Shown: piece by piece, positions 1-8,410 of the stretch
Numbering within the stretch: the stretch's first letter is position 1
How the letters are laid out: each line of letters opens with the position of its first letter
Origin: Marinobacter qingdaonensis
Lineage (GTDB): Bacteria > Pseudomonadota > Gammaproteobacteria > Pseudomonadales > Oleiphilaceae
DNA length: 64,000 nucleotides
Direction: 5' to 3'
Assembly (NCBI RefSeq): GCF_034555935.1
Contig: NZ_JAYDCJ010000001.1
Span: 558,001-622,000 of the forward strand
Notes under the pieces: generated by a model
What the model was told of the DNA's origin: nothing
What the model saw: only the letters and a program-made list of their open reading frames with translations
Database searches by the model: none
Made by a program: the position numbers and the translations under genes

Positions 1-1049
1 GTCTTGCCCGGGAAAACCAGGCCTTTCTTCTTAGACCCCGGGCTCCGCTGCCACCGTTCAAACGCCTCAACGGCCTTGTTTGACAGAGGAATGTGCCGAG
101 TCTGACCGCTCTTAGCGCCGGCACCCACAACTGTCAGGGTCTTGTGTCCGAGGTCCACGTTCTTCCAGTCCAGCTCCAACAATTCCTCCGGCCGGCACCC
201 GGTGTGGATCGCAATCAGAATGAGCGGGTACACGTGATCACTGAACTGATCCTCACGGATCTCCGGCTTCAACGGCTTCTTCCGGTCTTTCAGGAAGCGG
301 TTGTAGCTCGACCTACCCTCCCGGGCCTTCGCCTCACGTCCTTCCAGCAACTCCATCAGACGCGCATCCTCTTCTTTAGAGAGGAAACGGACTTTGGTGC
401 GCATATCCACCTTCAGCTGCTTGAACTTCTTCAGCGGACTCTCTTTCAGCACACCAACGCGAACTGCATGAGACAGCACAGCCATGAGCGCAGCGATATC
501 CCGATTCACCGTCTTCTCAGAGATCCCTTTACCCAGGCGCTTCTGCCGGAACTCCAAGACCTTTCTTTCAGTGATCTCAGTCATGGGCTTTGAATACCAG
601 CCCCCGAAATGCAGCTTGAGCCGATCCAGGTCCTCGTCTGCCCTCTTCCGCTCAGCTTCCCGCCACGGCCTATAGATGTCATCGATAAAAGTGCCCAGCT
701 TCTGCGACTTTTCCGCTATAGACTTTTGACGTGCCTCCTTCTTGACCTGGTTGAGGTTCTTCCCGGCCGCCACCTCGCCAGCCCTACGCCTCGCCTCCTC
801 ACGAGCGTCAGCGAGAGACACCGCATCACAAAGCCCGATCTTGTACTTGCTGCGCTTACCATCCTCTCCCGTATAGACCAGGTAGTAAGACTTCAGCCCA
901 GTCACTCCGACTCTTACCAAGAACCCGGGGACAACCGTATCCCTCACTTCGTATCTCTTGTCTGTGGGAGCAAGGGAATTAATCAGCCTGTCTGTCAGTT
1001 TCTCCTTCACGCCATTCTCCTGGGGTTCCACCCCTTCTTTCTTTGACAT
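1..1049 (-). CDS. Tyrosine recombinase (integrase), C-terminal part beyond the left edge
   Basis: About 349 codons are open on the minus strand from ATG 1049 to the window edge, with no stop. The N-terminal 90 residues match the arm-DNA-binding domain of prophage/island integrases (DUF4102 type: ...VVPGFLVRVG...KSYYLVY...). A core-binding domain follows (about 110-210), then the start of the catalytic domain with the first catalytic Arg in HTGCRPEEL and a later GQTRHIPL segment. The remaining His/Arg/Tyr catalytic residues would lie outside the window. It would catalyse site-specific excision and integration of a mobile element extending to the left. Its start faces tRNA-Met, and five short repeats lie just upstream. 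The family call is firm; which element it belongs to cannot be told. Confidence 0.9.
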   Translation of the reverse strand, partial: MSKKEGVEPQENGVKEKLTDRLINSLAPTDKRYEVRDTVVPGFLVRVGVTGLKSYYLVYTGEDGKRSKYKIGLCDAVSLADAREEARRRAGEVAAGKNLNQVKKEARQKSIAEKSQKLGTFIDDIYRPWREAERKRADEDLDRLKLHFGGWYSKPMTEITERKVLEFRQKRLGKGISEKTVNRDIAALMAVLSHAVRVGVLKESPLKKFKQLKVDMRTKVRFLSKEEDARLMELLEGREAKAREGRSSYNRFLKDRKKPLKPEIREDQFSDHVYPLILIAIHTGCRPEELLELDWKNVDLGHKTLTVVGAGAKSGQTRHIPLSNKAVEAFERWQRSPGSKKKGLVFPGK

Positions 1050-1392
1050 CAACCTTAAACCGCACCGGGGTCCGCAGACTGGCCCGAATCTACATAATAC
1101 CTGATATTTTTGATCGGGGGTCCGCCGGGGGTCCGGATATCGGGGGTCCCTATGGGGTCCGGAAATGCTCATTTGGGACCAAACTGCCTTTTGTTTACAA
1201 CCATTCGCCCCGCAGTCATGAGCACGCTATTGAATCGATGGGAACCGGCTCGCTTGGGACTATGATTGCGCACAAAGAGAATCAGTTTATTGATTACAAA
1301 GAGAAAAAAGAGATAGACTACACATTCAGAGTTGAGATTTGAGTGCTGTGAACCACCGAATTTTGAGGGGACTCTGAAGTTGAATTCGAAAT
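1050..1392. other. Gene-free region between integrase start and tRNA-Met
   Basis: No credible gene is seen; the short plus-strand open frame at 1043-1342 has no family resemblance or clear ribosome binding site. The left half holds GGGGTCC repeats. The right half (about 1200-1390) is AT-richer, with A/G-rich stretches. No convincing -35/-10 pair for the tRNA was found. If the element boundary lies here, the tRNA promoter may be partly element-derived. Confidence 0.5.
1067..1160 (+). repeat. Five direct GGGGTCC repeats upstream of int
   Basis: The heptamer GGGGTCC occurs at 1067, 1117, 1128, 1143 and 1154, three of them extended to GGGGTCCG. The last four are spaced 11, 15 and 11 bases, roughly one helical turn. 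Short direct repeats next to an integrase start are typical of arm-type integrase binding sites or excisionase/repressor sites. That role is inferred from position and spacing only. Confidence 0.6.
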
Positions 1393-1469
1393 GGCAAGGT
1401 AGCTCAGTTGGTTAGAGCACAGCACTCATAATGCTGGGGTCGGCGGTTCGACTCCGCCCCTTGCTACCA
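1393..1469 (+). tRNA. tRNA-Met (anticodon CAT, elongator type)
   Basis: A 77-base cloverleaf. The acceptor stem is GGCAAGG with CCTTGCT (G-U at 1:72). The D arm is GCTC-AGTTGGTTAGA-GAGC-like, the anticodon stem CAGCA/TGCTG encloses loop CTCATAA (anticodon CAT), and the T arm is GGCGG-TTCGACT-CCGCC. The discriminator A and CCA are encoded. The D arm and the CAGCA stem (without the G-C run of initiators) fit elongator Met better than initiator; a lysidine-modified Ile tRNA is less likely but not excluded. Confidence 0.93.
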
Positions 1470-1480
1470 GACTTCGAAAA

Positions 1481-1511
1481 GGGCCACGATGCAGATCGTG
1501 GCCCTTTTTTT
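1481..1511 (+). terminator. Rho-independent terminator after tRNA-Met
   Basis: A perfect 10-bp stem, GGGCCACGAT (1481-1490) with ATCGTGGCCC (1495-1504), has a 4-base loop and a run of seven T. The preceding AAAA (1477-1480) makes it potentially bidirectional, so it could also serve the minus-strand gene ending at 1524. Confidence 0.9.
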
Positions 1512-1523
1512 GTTCTGCCCCCC

Positions 1524-2225
1524 TCAATCCAGGTCGTTCCGGTACCGGCACGTGCGAATCGCGCGGCGAAGGCTCGCGGTCAACTGGCTGTCGCCGTGGG
1601 CATGGGACACATACAAAGACAGATTGACCCAGGCCGCGGTCCGTTCGAAGTAATCGCCCTGGTAGCCGTCCATGTACTTGTCCACCAGCACCCAGGGCAA
1701 CACCACCACATCGGCCCGCCCCAGTTTCAGCATTTCCACCGCCTGGCCCCAATGAGAGACGTGAATGACTCTGGGATTCTGGCCCTGCAGCAGCTGATCG
1801 CCAACAAAGCGCCGGACGAAGGCGTAGGTCAGGCCCTCGGTGCTGCCCAGGGGTGGCAGATCCTTCAACAACAGGTAGACGTACTCGGTCTGGAACAACA
1901 GGCCGCCAAAATCGGCGTACTCGTCCCGATCCGAGGTTTGCACCAGCGGCAGGCCTGCGGCGATCCCGCCTTTTTTCAGCTGGTACAGCATTTGGGCCAG
2001 GGGCATTTCCACGAACTGAAAATCCCCGTCGACCCGTTCGAAGACACAACGGTAATAGGACGCAAACCGGCCAACGAGCCGGCCCTCGTCCACCGCAATC
2101 TCGCGCTTGATGCCCTCGAACACGGCCACGATCTTCGGCGCCGACGGTGCCGATAACGCTGGCCAGGGGGCCATCTGCAGCAGGGCAAGGAACAGCAAGG
2201 GGGTGAGTGAGCGCAATCGTTCCAT
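1524..2225 (-). CDS. Periplasmic solute-binding-like protein (SBP_bac_3 type)
   Basis: A 233-aa protein with a Sec signal peptide (hydrophobic LTPLLFLALLQ, predicted cleavage near residue 26) followed by a domain resembling the family 3 periplasmic binding fold, with short motifs such as ...IAAGLPLVQT... and ...VEMLKLGRADVVVLPW.... ATG 2225 is chosen because GGAG sits seven bases upstream and the signal peptide follows at once; in-frame codons further upstream lack these. No ABC permease or ATPase is nearby, so it looks like one of the orphan binding proteins common in marine gammaproteobacteria. Ligand unknown; a sensory or vestigial role is as likely as uptake. Confidence 0.65.
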   Translation of the reverse strand: MERLRSLTPLLFLALLQMAPWPALSAPSAPKIVAVFEGIKREIAVDEGRLVGRFASYYRCVFERVDGDFQFVEMPLAQMLYQLKKGGIAAGLPLVQTSDRDEYADFGGLLFQTEYVYLLLKDLPPLGSTEGLTYAFVRRFVGDQLLQGQNPRVIHVSHWGQAVEMLKLGRADVVVLPWVLVDKYMDGYQGDYFERTAAWVNLSLYVSHAHGDSQLTASLRRAIRTCRYRNDLD

Positions 2226-2476
2226 GATCGGTCTCCGAGGCACCAGATACTCATCCATGATTGGTGCTTTGTGTCCAAGTGTGGTGACTTTACCGCATCG
2301 ACGAACCCGTCGCCGATACTGGACTATAGCGTACAATCCCTATCTTGCTACCCGATTTTCAAACAGGCATGATGCCACCGGCTGCCAGGCATTGCGCCGG
2401 GTCCAGCCACTGGGGACGCCCCCACCCTTCCCTGGACATGAACGCGGGACGACCCGCCGTCGTATCTTCCTTTGTT

Positions 2477-2932
2477 ATGCGAACCACCAAAGATAGAATC
2501 CGTCAGGCCGTTCTGTTCGAATCCATCGGCCTTCTGCTCTCCATCCCCCTGGCCGCCTTTGCCTTCGGCTTCGACCTGGGCAAGACCGGGGTCCTGGGTG
2601 TGGCCGGCGCCACCATGGCGACGGTCTGGAACTACCTCTACAACCTGCTGTTCGACCACGGCCTGAAACGGCTGACCGGCTCGACCCGCAAGTCCCTGGC
2701 GTTGCGCTGCCTGCACGCCCTGGGCTTCGAATTCGGACTGATGCTGGCGTTTTTGCCGGTGATCGCCTGGTGGATGAGCATTGGTCTGCTCGAGGCGCTG
2801 CTGGTCGATGTCGCCTTCGTGGTGTTCTACCTGGTGTACGCCTTTGCCTTTACCTGGTGTTACGACACCGTGTTTCCGGACCCGGATGCCCGCCAGCCGG
2901 CGCCCTCCGGGCAGTCCCAGCAGGCTCGTTAA
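2477..2932 (+). CDS. PACE family multidrug/chlorhexidine efflux transporter
   Basis: A 151-aa inner-membrane protein with two tandem bacterial transmembrane pair (BTP) domains and four hydrophobic helices. It aligns from memory with AceI along its length: the membrane-embedded Glu15 is at the same position (QAVLFES), the second repeat has the HALGFEFGL motif, and the C-terminal WCYD motif is present. ATG 2477 gives the family's usual length and puts the Glu at 15; upstream in-frame ATGs would add an unrelated extension. No strong ribosome binding site is visible. The family expels biocides such as chlorhexidine and short diamines by proton exchange. The physiological substrate here is not known. 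Confidence 0.9.
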   Translation: MRTTKDRIRQAVLFESIGLLLSIPLAAFAFGFDLGKTGVLGVAGATMATVWNYLYNLLFDHGLKRLTGSTRKSLALRCLHALGFEFGLMLAFLPVIAWWMSIGLLEALLVDVAFVVFYLVYAFAFTWCYDTVFPDPDARQPAPSGQSQQAR

Positions 2933-3049
2933 CCCCTGTCCCGGCGCACCCGGCGCCGGGTACACACAAATTACACAAGCTTTAACAATTCATCGGGCGG
3001 CAATGCCGTACTATGACGACCTGACATCCTCACACCGGTTTTACCGATC

Positions 3050-3238
3050 ATGCCGTCTCGACACGCCGAGTCCCTGTTTCTGGTGGTTCTAGTGGTACCA
3101 GCGAGTTTGCTGGCTGCGGGCACCAACCTGAAGGCCATTGCCATTTCCCTGGCTCTGTTTGCCGTGTGCCTGCTGGTGTTCTTCTACCCGTCGATCAGCG
3201 ACTACCTCAGGCGCCAGCGCCAGCAGCGCAACGACTGA
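3050..3238 (+). CDS. Small hydrophobic protein, unknown function
   Basis: A 62-aa open frame with two hydrophobic stretches (about 7-22 and 28-46) and a basic C-terminal tail (YLRRQRQQR). This is the shape of a small inner-membrane protein with the tail in the cytoplasm. No ribosome binding site stands out. It ends eight bases before the end of the convergent gene at 3247. No family is recognised; it may be a real small membrane protein or chance coding. Confidence 0.45.
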   Translation: MPSRHAESLFLVVLVVPASLLAAGTNLKAIAISLALFAVCLLVFFYPSISDYLRRQRQQRND

Positions 3239-3246
3239 CACCCCGC

Positions 3247-4035
3247 TCAGAACCCCAGGTAGCGGTGGCCCAGCTCCTGCTGAAACGGCCCGATGTACTT
3301 CTCATTAATCTCGTACACCACACCCTCGGCCCAGGCCTCGTCGTAGCAGGCGTCGAAGGCTTCCGCCAGCTCGCGCTTCCGGAACACCATCTTGTACGGG
3401 GCCGGGGTGAAGATCGGGGCGAAGCGCAGCGCCGGCGTGCCTTTCAGGTTCAAGGTGCGGATTTCCGAGGTCAGGATCTGGCGATTGACCTCGGAGACAA
3501 TCAGGCCATCGGCCAGGATGGCATCGACGCGCCCCAGCAACAGCAGGTGGGAGTGGATTCGCTGGTTGGCGATCTCGAACAGGTTGCCCAGTTCAGGCTC
3601 CAGTTCGTCCAGCTCCAACAGCTGGATGCCATTTTTGAAGGTGACCAGGTCAAGTCCCCGGAGATCGTCGAGGTCATCCAGCGAGCCGATCCGGTTGGCG
3701 TCGTACACCGCCCCATTTTGGTACCAGATGTAGGCCGCGGTAGACGCCCCGGCCAGCTCCTGGCCCAGCGGTACGGTCATGACCGCGTCGGCTTTGTCTG
3801 ACTCCCGATAGGTCACCAGGTGCCGTCCGAAGGGCTGGATGGTGAACTCCGCCTGGTAGCCACAGCGCGCCAGGACCTGACGCACGGTCTCGGCGTCCCG
3901 ACCCGAACCGCCGACCTCGGAAGCCCCCGGCAGATCCGGCGCCAGGATGCGCAACGGCTCCGCCCGGCCAAGCTCTGAGCCAAGCAGCAGCAACACACCA
4001 AACCAGGCCAACACCGGCTTACTGGGTAGAGTCAT
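3247..4035 (-). CDS. Periplasmic solute-binding-like protein, orphan
   Basis: A 262-aa protein with a signal peptide (residues 1 to about 25, LAWFGVLLLLGSELGRA) and a periplasmic binding-protein type 2 fold related to the amino-acid-binding family (LRILAPDLPGA at the mature N-terminus, DLRGLDLVTFKNG, RVDAILADGLIV). It lies 9 bases downstream of the EmrE-like gene on the same strand, so the two may be co-transcribed. As with the protein ending at 1524, no transporter partner is present. Function beyond the fold is not inferred. Confidence 0.65.
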   Translation of the reverse strand: MTLPSKPVLAWFGVLLLLGSELGRAEPLRILAPDLPGASEVGGSGRDAETVRQVLARCGYQAEFTIQPFGRHLVTYRESDKADAVMTVPLGQELAGASTAAYIWYQNGAVYDANRIGSLDDLDDLRGLDLVTFKNGIQLLELDELEPELGNLFEIANQRIHSHLLLLGRVDAILADGLIVSEVNRQILTSEIRTLNLKGTPALRFAPIFTPAPYKMVFRKRELAEAFDACYDEAWAEGVVYEINEKYIGPFQQELGHRYLGF

Positions 4036-4044
4036 CGATCCTGC

Positions 4045-4377
4045 TCAATGGACACTGGTCTTCGACAGCACGTTCAACACAAACACCCCGGACACGATCA
4101 GCACCATGCCAACAATACCCCAGGCATCCAGCTTCTGGCCAAACACCAGCCAGCCGGCGGCCGCCACCAGGACAATCCCTAGGCCCGCCCAGATAGCATA
4201 CGCAGTGCCAACCGGGATGGTTCGCAACGCCAGGCCGAGCAGGTAGAACGCCACGCCGTAGCCGACCACCACGACCACGGACGGCCAGAGCCGGGTAAAA
4301 CCCTCGCTGGCTTTGAGTGACGACGTTGCCACCACTTCGGCGACAATGGCCATGGCCAGAAACACCCAATTCGTCAT
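4045..4377 (-). CDS. emrE: EmrE-type small multidrug resistance transporter
   Basis: A 110-aa protein, exactly the length of E. coli EmrE, with four transmembrane helices. The essential membrane Glu near residue 13 is in the IVAEVVAT segment. [10 protein letters not shown], the [14 protein letters not shown] motif of helix 3 and [13 protein letters not shown] are strongly EmrE-like. Start ATG 4377 is chosen because GGAGG lies nine bases upstream; an in-frame TTG at 4386 would abut the GGAGG. The dimer exchanges protons for quaternary cations, or guanidinium in other SMR subtypes. The subtype (Qac or Gdx) is judged Qac-like from similarity to EmrE. Confidence 0.88.
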   Translation of the reverse strand: MTNWVFLAMAIVAEVVATSSLKASEGFTRLWPSVVVVVGYGVAFYLLGLALRTIPVGTAYAIWAGLGIVLVAAAGWLVFGQKLDAWGIVGMVLIVSGVFVLNVLSKTSVH

Positions 4378-4524
4378 ACTTAGCAACCTCCGTTTCTCGG
4401 CGGCCTATTGTGCTTGCCGGCTGGCAGAAAATGAACCGTAGAAACCGAGAGCGGTGATCCGCCCTGCCCCTTCTCGGAACCGCCAGAATGTCCTAAGCTC
4501 CGGTTTTGCCTCAAGGAGCCGCCC

Positions 4525-5736
4525 ATGTCCCGGACCACCGTCGCTGGCCTCGACCTCGAACGCCTGGAACGCATCGCCCATCACATCGATGCCAACTACC
4601 TGAAACCCGGCAAGCTGCCGGGGGCCGTGACACTGGTGGCCCGGCAGGGGCAGGTGGTCTGGACCCACGCCCAGGGTCTGATGGACGTGGAACGGCAGAA
4701 ACCAGCGCGCCGGGACACCCTGTTCCGGATCTACTCCATGACCAAGCCGGTGACCTCCATCGCGATGATGCAGCTGTACGAGCAGGGCCGGTTCCAGCTG
4801 GACGACCCGGTCCAGAAGTACATCCCGGCCTGGAAGGACCTGAAGGTGTACAAATCCGGCCATTGGCCGACGTTTGAGACCGAGCCACCCAGCCGCACCA
4901 TGACCATCCGGGACCTGCTTACCCACACGGCCGGCCTGACCTACGGCTGGCTCGACCGCACCCAGGTGGATGCCGCCTACCGTCAGCTCAAACTGGACGG
5001 CGGTGGCAGCCTGACCCTGGACAAGCTGGTGGAACGTCTGGCCGAGCTGCCCCTGGAATTCTCGCCGGGGTCGGCCTGGAACTACTCGGTCGCCACCGAC
5101 GTGGTTGGCTACCTGGTCCAGCGCCTGTCCGACCAGCCTCTGGACGACTATTTCCGGGACCACATCTTCGACCCGCTCGGCATGGACGACACCGGGTTCC
5201 AGGTGCCCGCCGCCAAGCTCGACCGCTTCGCCGCCTGCTACCTGCACCAGCCCGGCGACACCATGAAGTTGCAGGACGATCCCGAACGCTCCCGGTACCT
5301 ACGCAACCCGAACTTCCTGTCCGGCGGCGGCGGCCTGGTGTCGACCGTGGACGATTACCACCGGTTTGCCCAGGCCCTGTGCCAGGGCGGTGCCTACCAG
5401 GGCCAGCGCATCATCGGGCGCAAGACCCTGGAATACATGCGCTGCAACCACCTGCCCGGGAACCAGGACCTTCCCGCCCTGTCGATTGGCGCCTTCAGCG
5501 AGACCCCGTACGCGGGCAACGGCTTTGGCCTGGGGTTCTCGGTGCGCACCGAGGTGGCCGGGGCCGGCACCATCGGCTCGGTGGGCGAGTTTGGCTGGGG
5601 CGGACTGGCCAGCACCTACTTTGTGGTGGATCCGGTGGAGGAACTGGTGGTCGTTTTCATGACCCAGCTGATGCCGTCCTCCGCCTACCCGATCCGCCAG
5701 GAACTGCGGGCGCTGGTGCACGGCGCCCTGGTCTGA
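4525..5736 (+). CDS. Serine hydrolase of the beta-lactamase (class C/EstB) fold
   Basis: A 403-aa protein with the nucleophile motif SMTK (Ser71, Lys74), the second motif Tyr in WNYSVATD, and a GWGG segment (about 355) near the usual KTG-type third motif. There is no signal peptide, which argues for a cytoplasmic esterase or peptidase rather than a secreted beta-lactamase. An AAGGAG ribosome binding site precedes ATG 4525 at good spacing. It is divergent from emrE. Substrate unknown; EstB-like carboxylesterase activity is the most reasonable guess. Confidence 0.85.
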   Translation: MSRTTVAGLDLERLERIAHHIDANYLKPGKLPGAVTLVARQGQVVWTHAQGLMDVERQKPARRDTLFRIYSMTKPVTSIAMMQLYEQGRFQLDDPVQKYIPAWKDLKVYKSGHWPTFETEPPSRTMTIRDLLTHTAGLTYGWLDRTQVDAAYRQLKLDGGGSLTLDKLVERLAELPLEFSPGSAWNYSVATDVVGYLVQRLSDQPLDDYFRDHIFDPLGMDDTGFQVPAAKLDRFAACYLHQPGDTMKLQDDPERSRYLRNPNFLSGGGGLVSTVDDYHRFAQALCQGGAYQGQRIIGRKTLEYMRCNHLPGNQDLPALSIGAFSETPYAGNGFGLGFSVRTEVAGAGTIGSVGEFGWGGLASTYFVVDPVEELVVVFMTQLMPSSAYPIRQELRALVHGALV

Positions 5737-5845
5737 TCCCGGGCGCCGCCAGTCGGGCGCTATCTGGTCCGGGACTCTGTGGCATACTCGGACAACGCCA
5801 GCACGACAACCAACAACAGCAACAAACCAATGTAAGGACGTAGCA

Positions 5846-7123
5846 ATGAAACTTGAAACACTGGCTCTGCACGCGGGTTTCGACGGCGACCCAACCACCC
5901 ACGCCGCCACCACGCCCATTTACCAGACCACCTCCTACACCTTCGACGACACCCAGCACGGCGCCGACCTGTTTGACCTCAAGGTACAGGGCAACATCTA
6001 CACCCGCATCATGAACCCCACCAACGCGGTGCTGGAGGAGCGCATGGCCCAGCTCGAAGGGGGCATTGGCGCCCTGGCCCTGGCCTCGGGCATGGCCGCC
6101 ATCACCTACGCGCTGCAGACCATCTGCAAGGTCGGCAACAACATCGTCAGCACCAGCCAGCTCTACGGCGGCACCTACAACCTGTTCGCCCACTCCCTGC
6201 CCAACCAGGGCATCGACTGCCGGATGGTGCCCCACGACGACTTCGCCGCGGTCGAGCAGGCCATCGACGACAACACCCGGGCCCTGTTCTGCGAATCCAT
6301 CGGCAACCCGGCCGGCAACGTGGTCGACATTGAGCGCTGGGCCGAGATTGCCCACCGCCACGGCATTCCGCTGATTGTCGACAACACGGTGGCCACGCCG
6401 TTCCTGTGCCGACCGTTTGACCATGGCGCCGACATCGTCGTGCACTCACTGACCAAGTACATCGGCGGCCATGGCACCACCGTGGCCGGCATCGTCGTGG
6501 ATTCCGGCAAGTTCGACTGGAAGGCCAGCGCCGACAAGTTCCCGATGCTGAATGAACCGGACCCGTCCTATCACGGCGTGGTCTACACCGACGCCCTGGG
6601 CCCGGCGGCCTTCATTGGTCGCTGTCGGGTCGTGCCCCTGCGCAACACCGGCGCAGCGCTGGCGCCCTTCAACGCGTTCCTGATCATGCAGGGCCTGGAG
6701 ACCCTGTCCCTGCGCATGGAGCGCCACTGCCAGAACGCGGAGCAGGTCGCCAACTTCCTGCAACAGCACCCGTCCGTGGAATGGGTCAACTACGCCGCCC
6801 TCGCCGACAGCCCTTACAAGGCCACCTGCGAGAAGATCTGCGGCGGCAAGGCATCGGGCATCCTGAGCTTCGGCATCAAGGGTGGGCGCGAGGCCGGCGC
6901 CCGGTTCATCGACGCCCTGCAACTGATCTACCGCCTGGTCAACATCGGCGACGCCAAGTCCCTGGCCTGTCACCCGGCCACCACCACCCACCGCCAGCTG
7001 AGCCCGGACGAGCTCAAGAGCGCCGGTGTCAGTGAGGACCTGGTGCGGCTGTCGATCGGCATCGAGCACGTCGATGACCTGATCGCCGACATCCGCCAGG
7101 CCCTGGACGCCGCCCAGGCCTGA
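5846..7123 (+). CDS. metY: O-acetylhomoserine sulfhydrylase (aminocarboxypropyltransferase)
   Basis: A 425-aa PLP enzyme of the Cys/Met metabolism family, the normal size for MetY. N-terminal [14 protein letters not shown] and [20 protein letters not shown], the [18 protein letters not shown] motif, and the PLP-binding Lys in [15 protein letters not shown] are all present. The long insert after the PLP lysine (about 215-245) separates MetY from MetB/MetC/MetZ. It makes homocysteine from O-acetylhomoserine and sulfide in the cytoplasm. A TAAGGA ribosome binding site precedes ATG 5846. No metX is adjacent. Confidence 0.95.
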   Translation: MKLETLALHAGFDGDPTTHAATTPIYQTTSYTFDDTQHGADLFDLKVQGNIYTRIMNPTNAVLEERMAQLEGGIGALALASGMAAITYALQTICKVGNNIVSTSQLYGGTYNLFAHSLPNQGIDCRMVPHDDFAAVEQAIDDNTRALFCESIGNPAGNVVDIERWAEIAHRHGIPLIVDNTVATPFLCRPFDHGADIVVHSLTKYIGGHGTTVAGIVVDSGKFDWKASADKFPMLNEPDPSYHGVVYTDALGPAAFIGRCRVVPLRNTGAALAPFNAFLIMQGLETLSLRMERHCQNAEQVANFLQQHPSVEWVNYAALADSPYKATCEKICGGKASGILSFGIKGGREAGARFIDALQLIYRLVNIGDAKSLACHPATTTHRQLSPDELKSAGVSEDLVRLSIGIEHVDDLIADIRQALDAAQA

Positions 7124-7266
7124 TCATCCGTTGCCCCCTCCCGCCGGGTACGACCAATGTCGTGCCCGGCATGCCCGTGATTGCCCGTACCTGCCTTGTA
7201 ACTGCCTGTCGCCGCCATTACTCTTTACTGTCTGGCTATTCCCTTTTTTACGAGAGTCCGGTTGCT

Positions 7267-8316
7267 ATGAGCGACAGCGCAAAATCCCGCATCACCAGTG
7301 GTTCCAAATTCCGTAACGAGCACGGCTTTTCCGCCATCAAGGATGGCATCAAGCGCAGCTCGAGCGGGACGTCGGAAGCCAAGCCGGTCGAGCGCAAGCC
7401 CAAATGGCTCCGGGCCAAGATGCCCGGCGGCGAGCGCTATGAGGCGGTGCGCAAGAATGTGTCGGAGCACCGGCTGAGCACCGTGTGCCAGGAGTCCCAC
7501 TGCCCGAACATCGGCGAGTGCTGGGCCGCTGGCACTGCCACCATCATGGTGATGGGCTCGGTCTGCACCCGGGCCTGCAAGTTCTGCGCGGTCGACACCG
7601 GCAACCCCAAGGGCTGGCTTGATCACGAAGAACCGGAAAACACCGCCAAGTCGGTGGAACTCATGGGGCTGCGCTACATCGTGCTGACCTCGGTGGACCG
7701 GGACGACCTGGACGACGGCGGTGCCGGCCATTACGCCGCCTGCGTGTCGGCGATCAAGCAGCGCACACCGGATGTGGCGGTGGAAGCCCTGACCCCGGAC
7801 TTTGACGCGGTCATGCCCCACGTGGAAAAGGTGGTGGATTCCGGCCTGGACGTGTTTGCCCAGAACGTGGAAACCGTCAAACGCCTGACCTCACGGGTAC
7901 GGGACCCACGGGCCGGCTACGAAAAGACCCTGAGCGTACTGGCCCACGCCAAGCAGCACCGGCCGGACGTACTCACCAAGACCAGCCTGATGCTGGGCCT
8001 GGGCGAGACCGAGGAGGAAATCCTCGAGACCATGGACGACCTGCGTGCCATCGGCGTCGACATCCTGACCCTGGGCCAGTACCTGCGCCCAACCCCGAAC
8101 CACCTGCCGGTGGAGCGTTACGTCACCCCGGAAGAATTCAACCGGTTCCGGGAAATCGGCCTGGAGAAGGGCTTCATGGAAGTCCCGTCCGGTCCAATGG
8201 TGCGCTCCAGCTACCGGGCCGACAAGGTGTTCGACCAGAACAACCTCGGCTTGGCCGTGCCGGAGGTGCCCCAGGCCACCAACGCCATGCAGATTCCGGT
8301 CAAAGCCGTCGACTAA
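7267..8316 (+). CDS. lipA: Lipoyl synthase
   Basis: A 349-aa radical-SAM enzyme that inserts two sulfurs into octanoyl groups on lipoyl-dependent proteins. The radical-SAM cluster motif CTRACKFC and the auxiliary cluster motif C-x4-C-x5-C ([12 protein letters not shown]) are intact, and the C-terminal RSSY motif that ligates the auxiliary cluster is present. ATG 7267 is preferred because upstream in-frame codons would add an unrelated tail; the ribosome binding site is weak. LipB, the usual partner, is not in this neighbourhood. Confidence 0.95.
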   Translation: MSDSAKSRITSGSKFRNEHGFSAIKDGIKRSSSGTSEAKPVERKPKWLRAKMPGGERYEAVRKNVSEHRLSTVCQESHCPNIGECWAAGTATIMVMGSVCTRACKFCAVDTGNPKGWLDHEEPENTAKSVELMGLRYIVLTSVDRDDLDDGGAGHYAACVSAIKQRTPDVAVEALTPDFDAVMPHVEKVVDSGLDVFAQNVETVKRLTSRVRDPRAGYEKTLSVLAHAKQHRPDVLTKTSLMLGLGETEEEILETMDDLRAIGVDILTLGQYLRPTPNHLPVERYVTPEEFNRFREIGLEKGFMEVPSGPMVRSSYRADKVFDQNNLGLAVPEVPQATNAMQIPVKAVD

Positions 8317-8410
8317 GGTCGCACGACCGGGCCAAAGCGCCGGTTCATGGTCACAGTTATGATGGGTTTGTGGCACACTCTGCACTCGTTTCCCGCAGAG
8401 TAGTTGCTTC

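Noticed and set aside
1067..1160. GGGGTCC repeats as a possible CRISPR array
   Set aside because: Repeats are seven bases with irregular 4-43 base gaps; no CRISPR-length repeat or spacer and no cas gene.
1393..1469. tRNA-Met 3' end as attachment site for the integrase
   Set aside because: The integrase and its element lie on the 5' side, and a terminator and an unrelated gene follow the 3' end directly.
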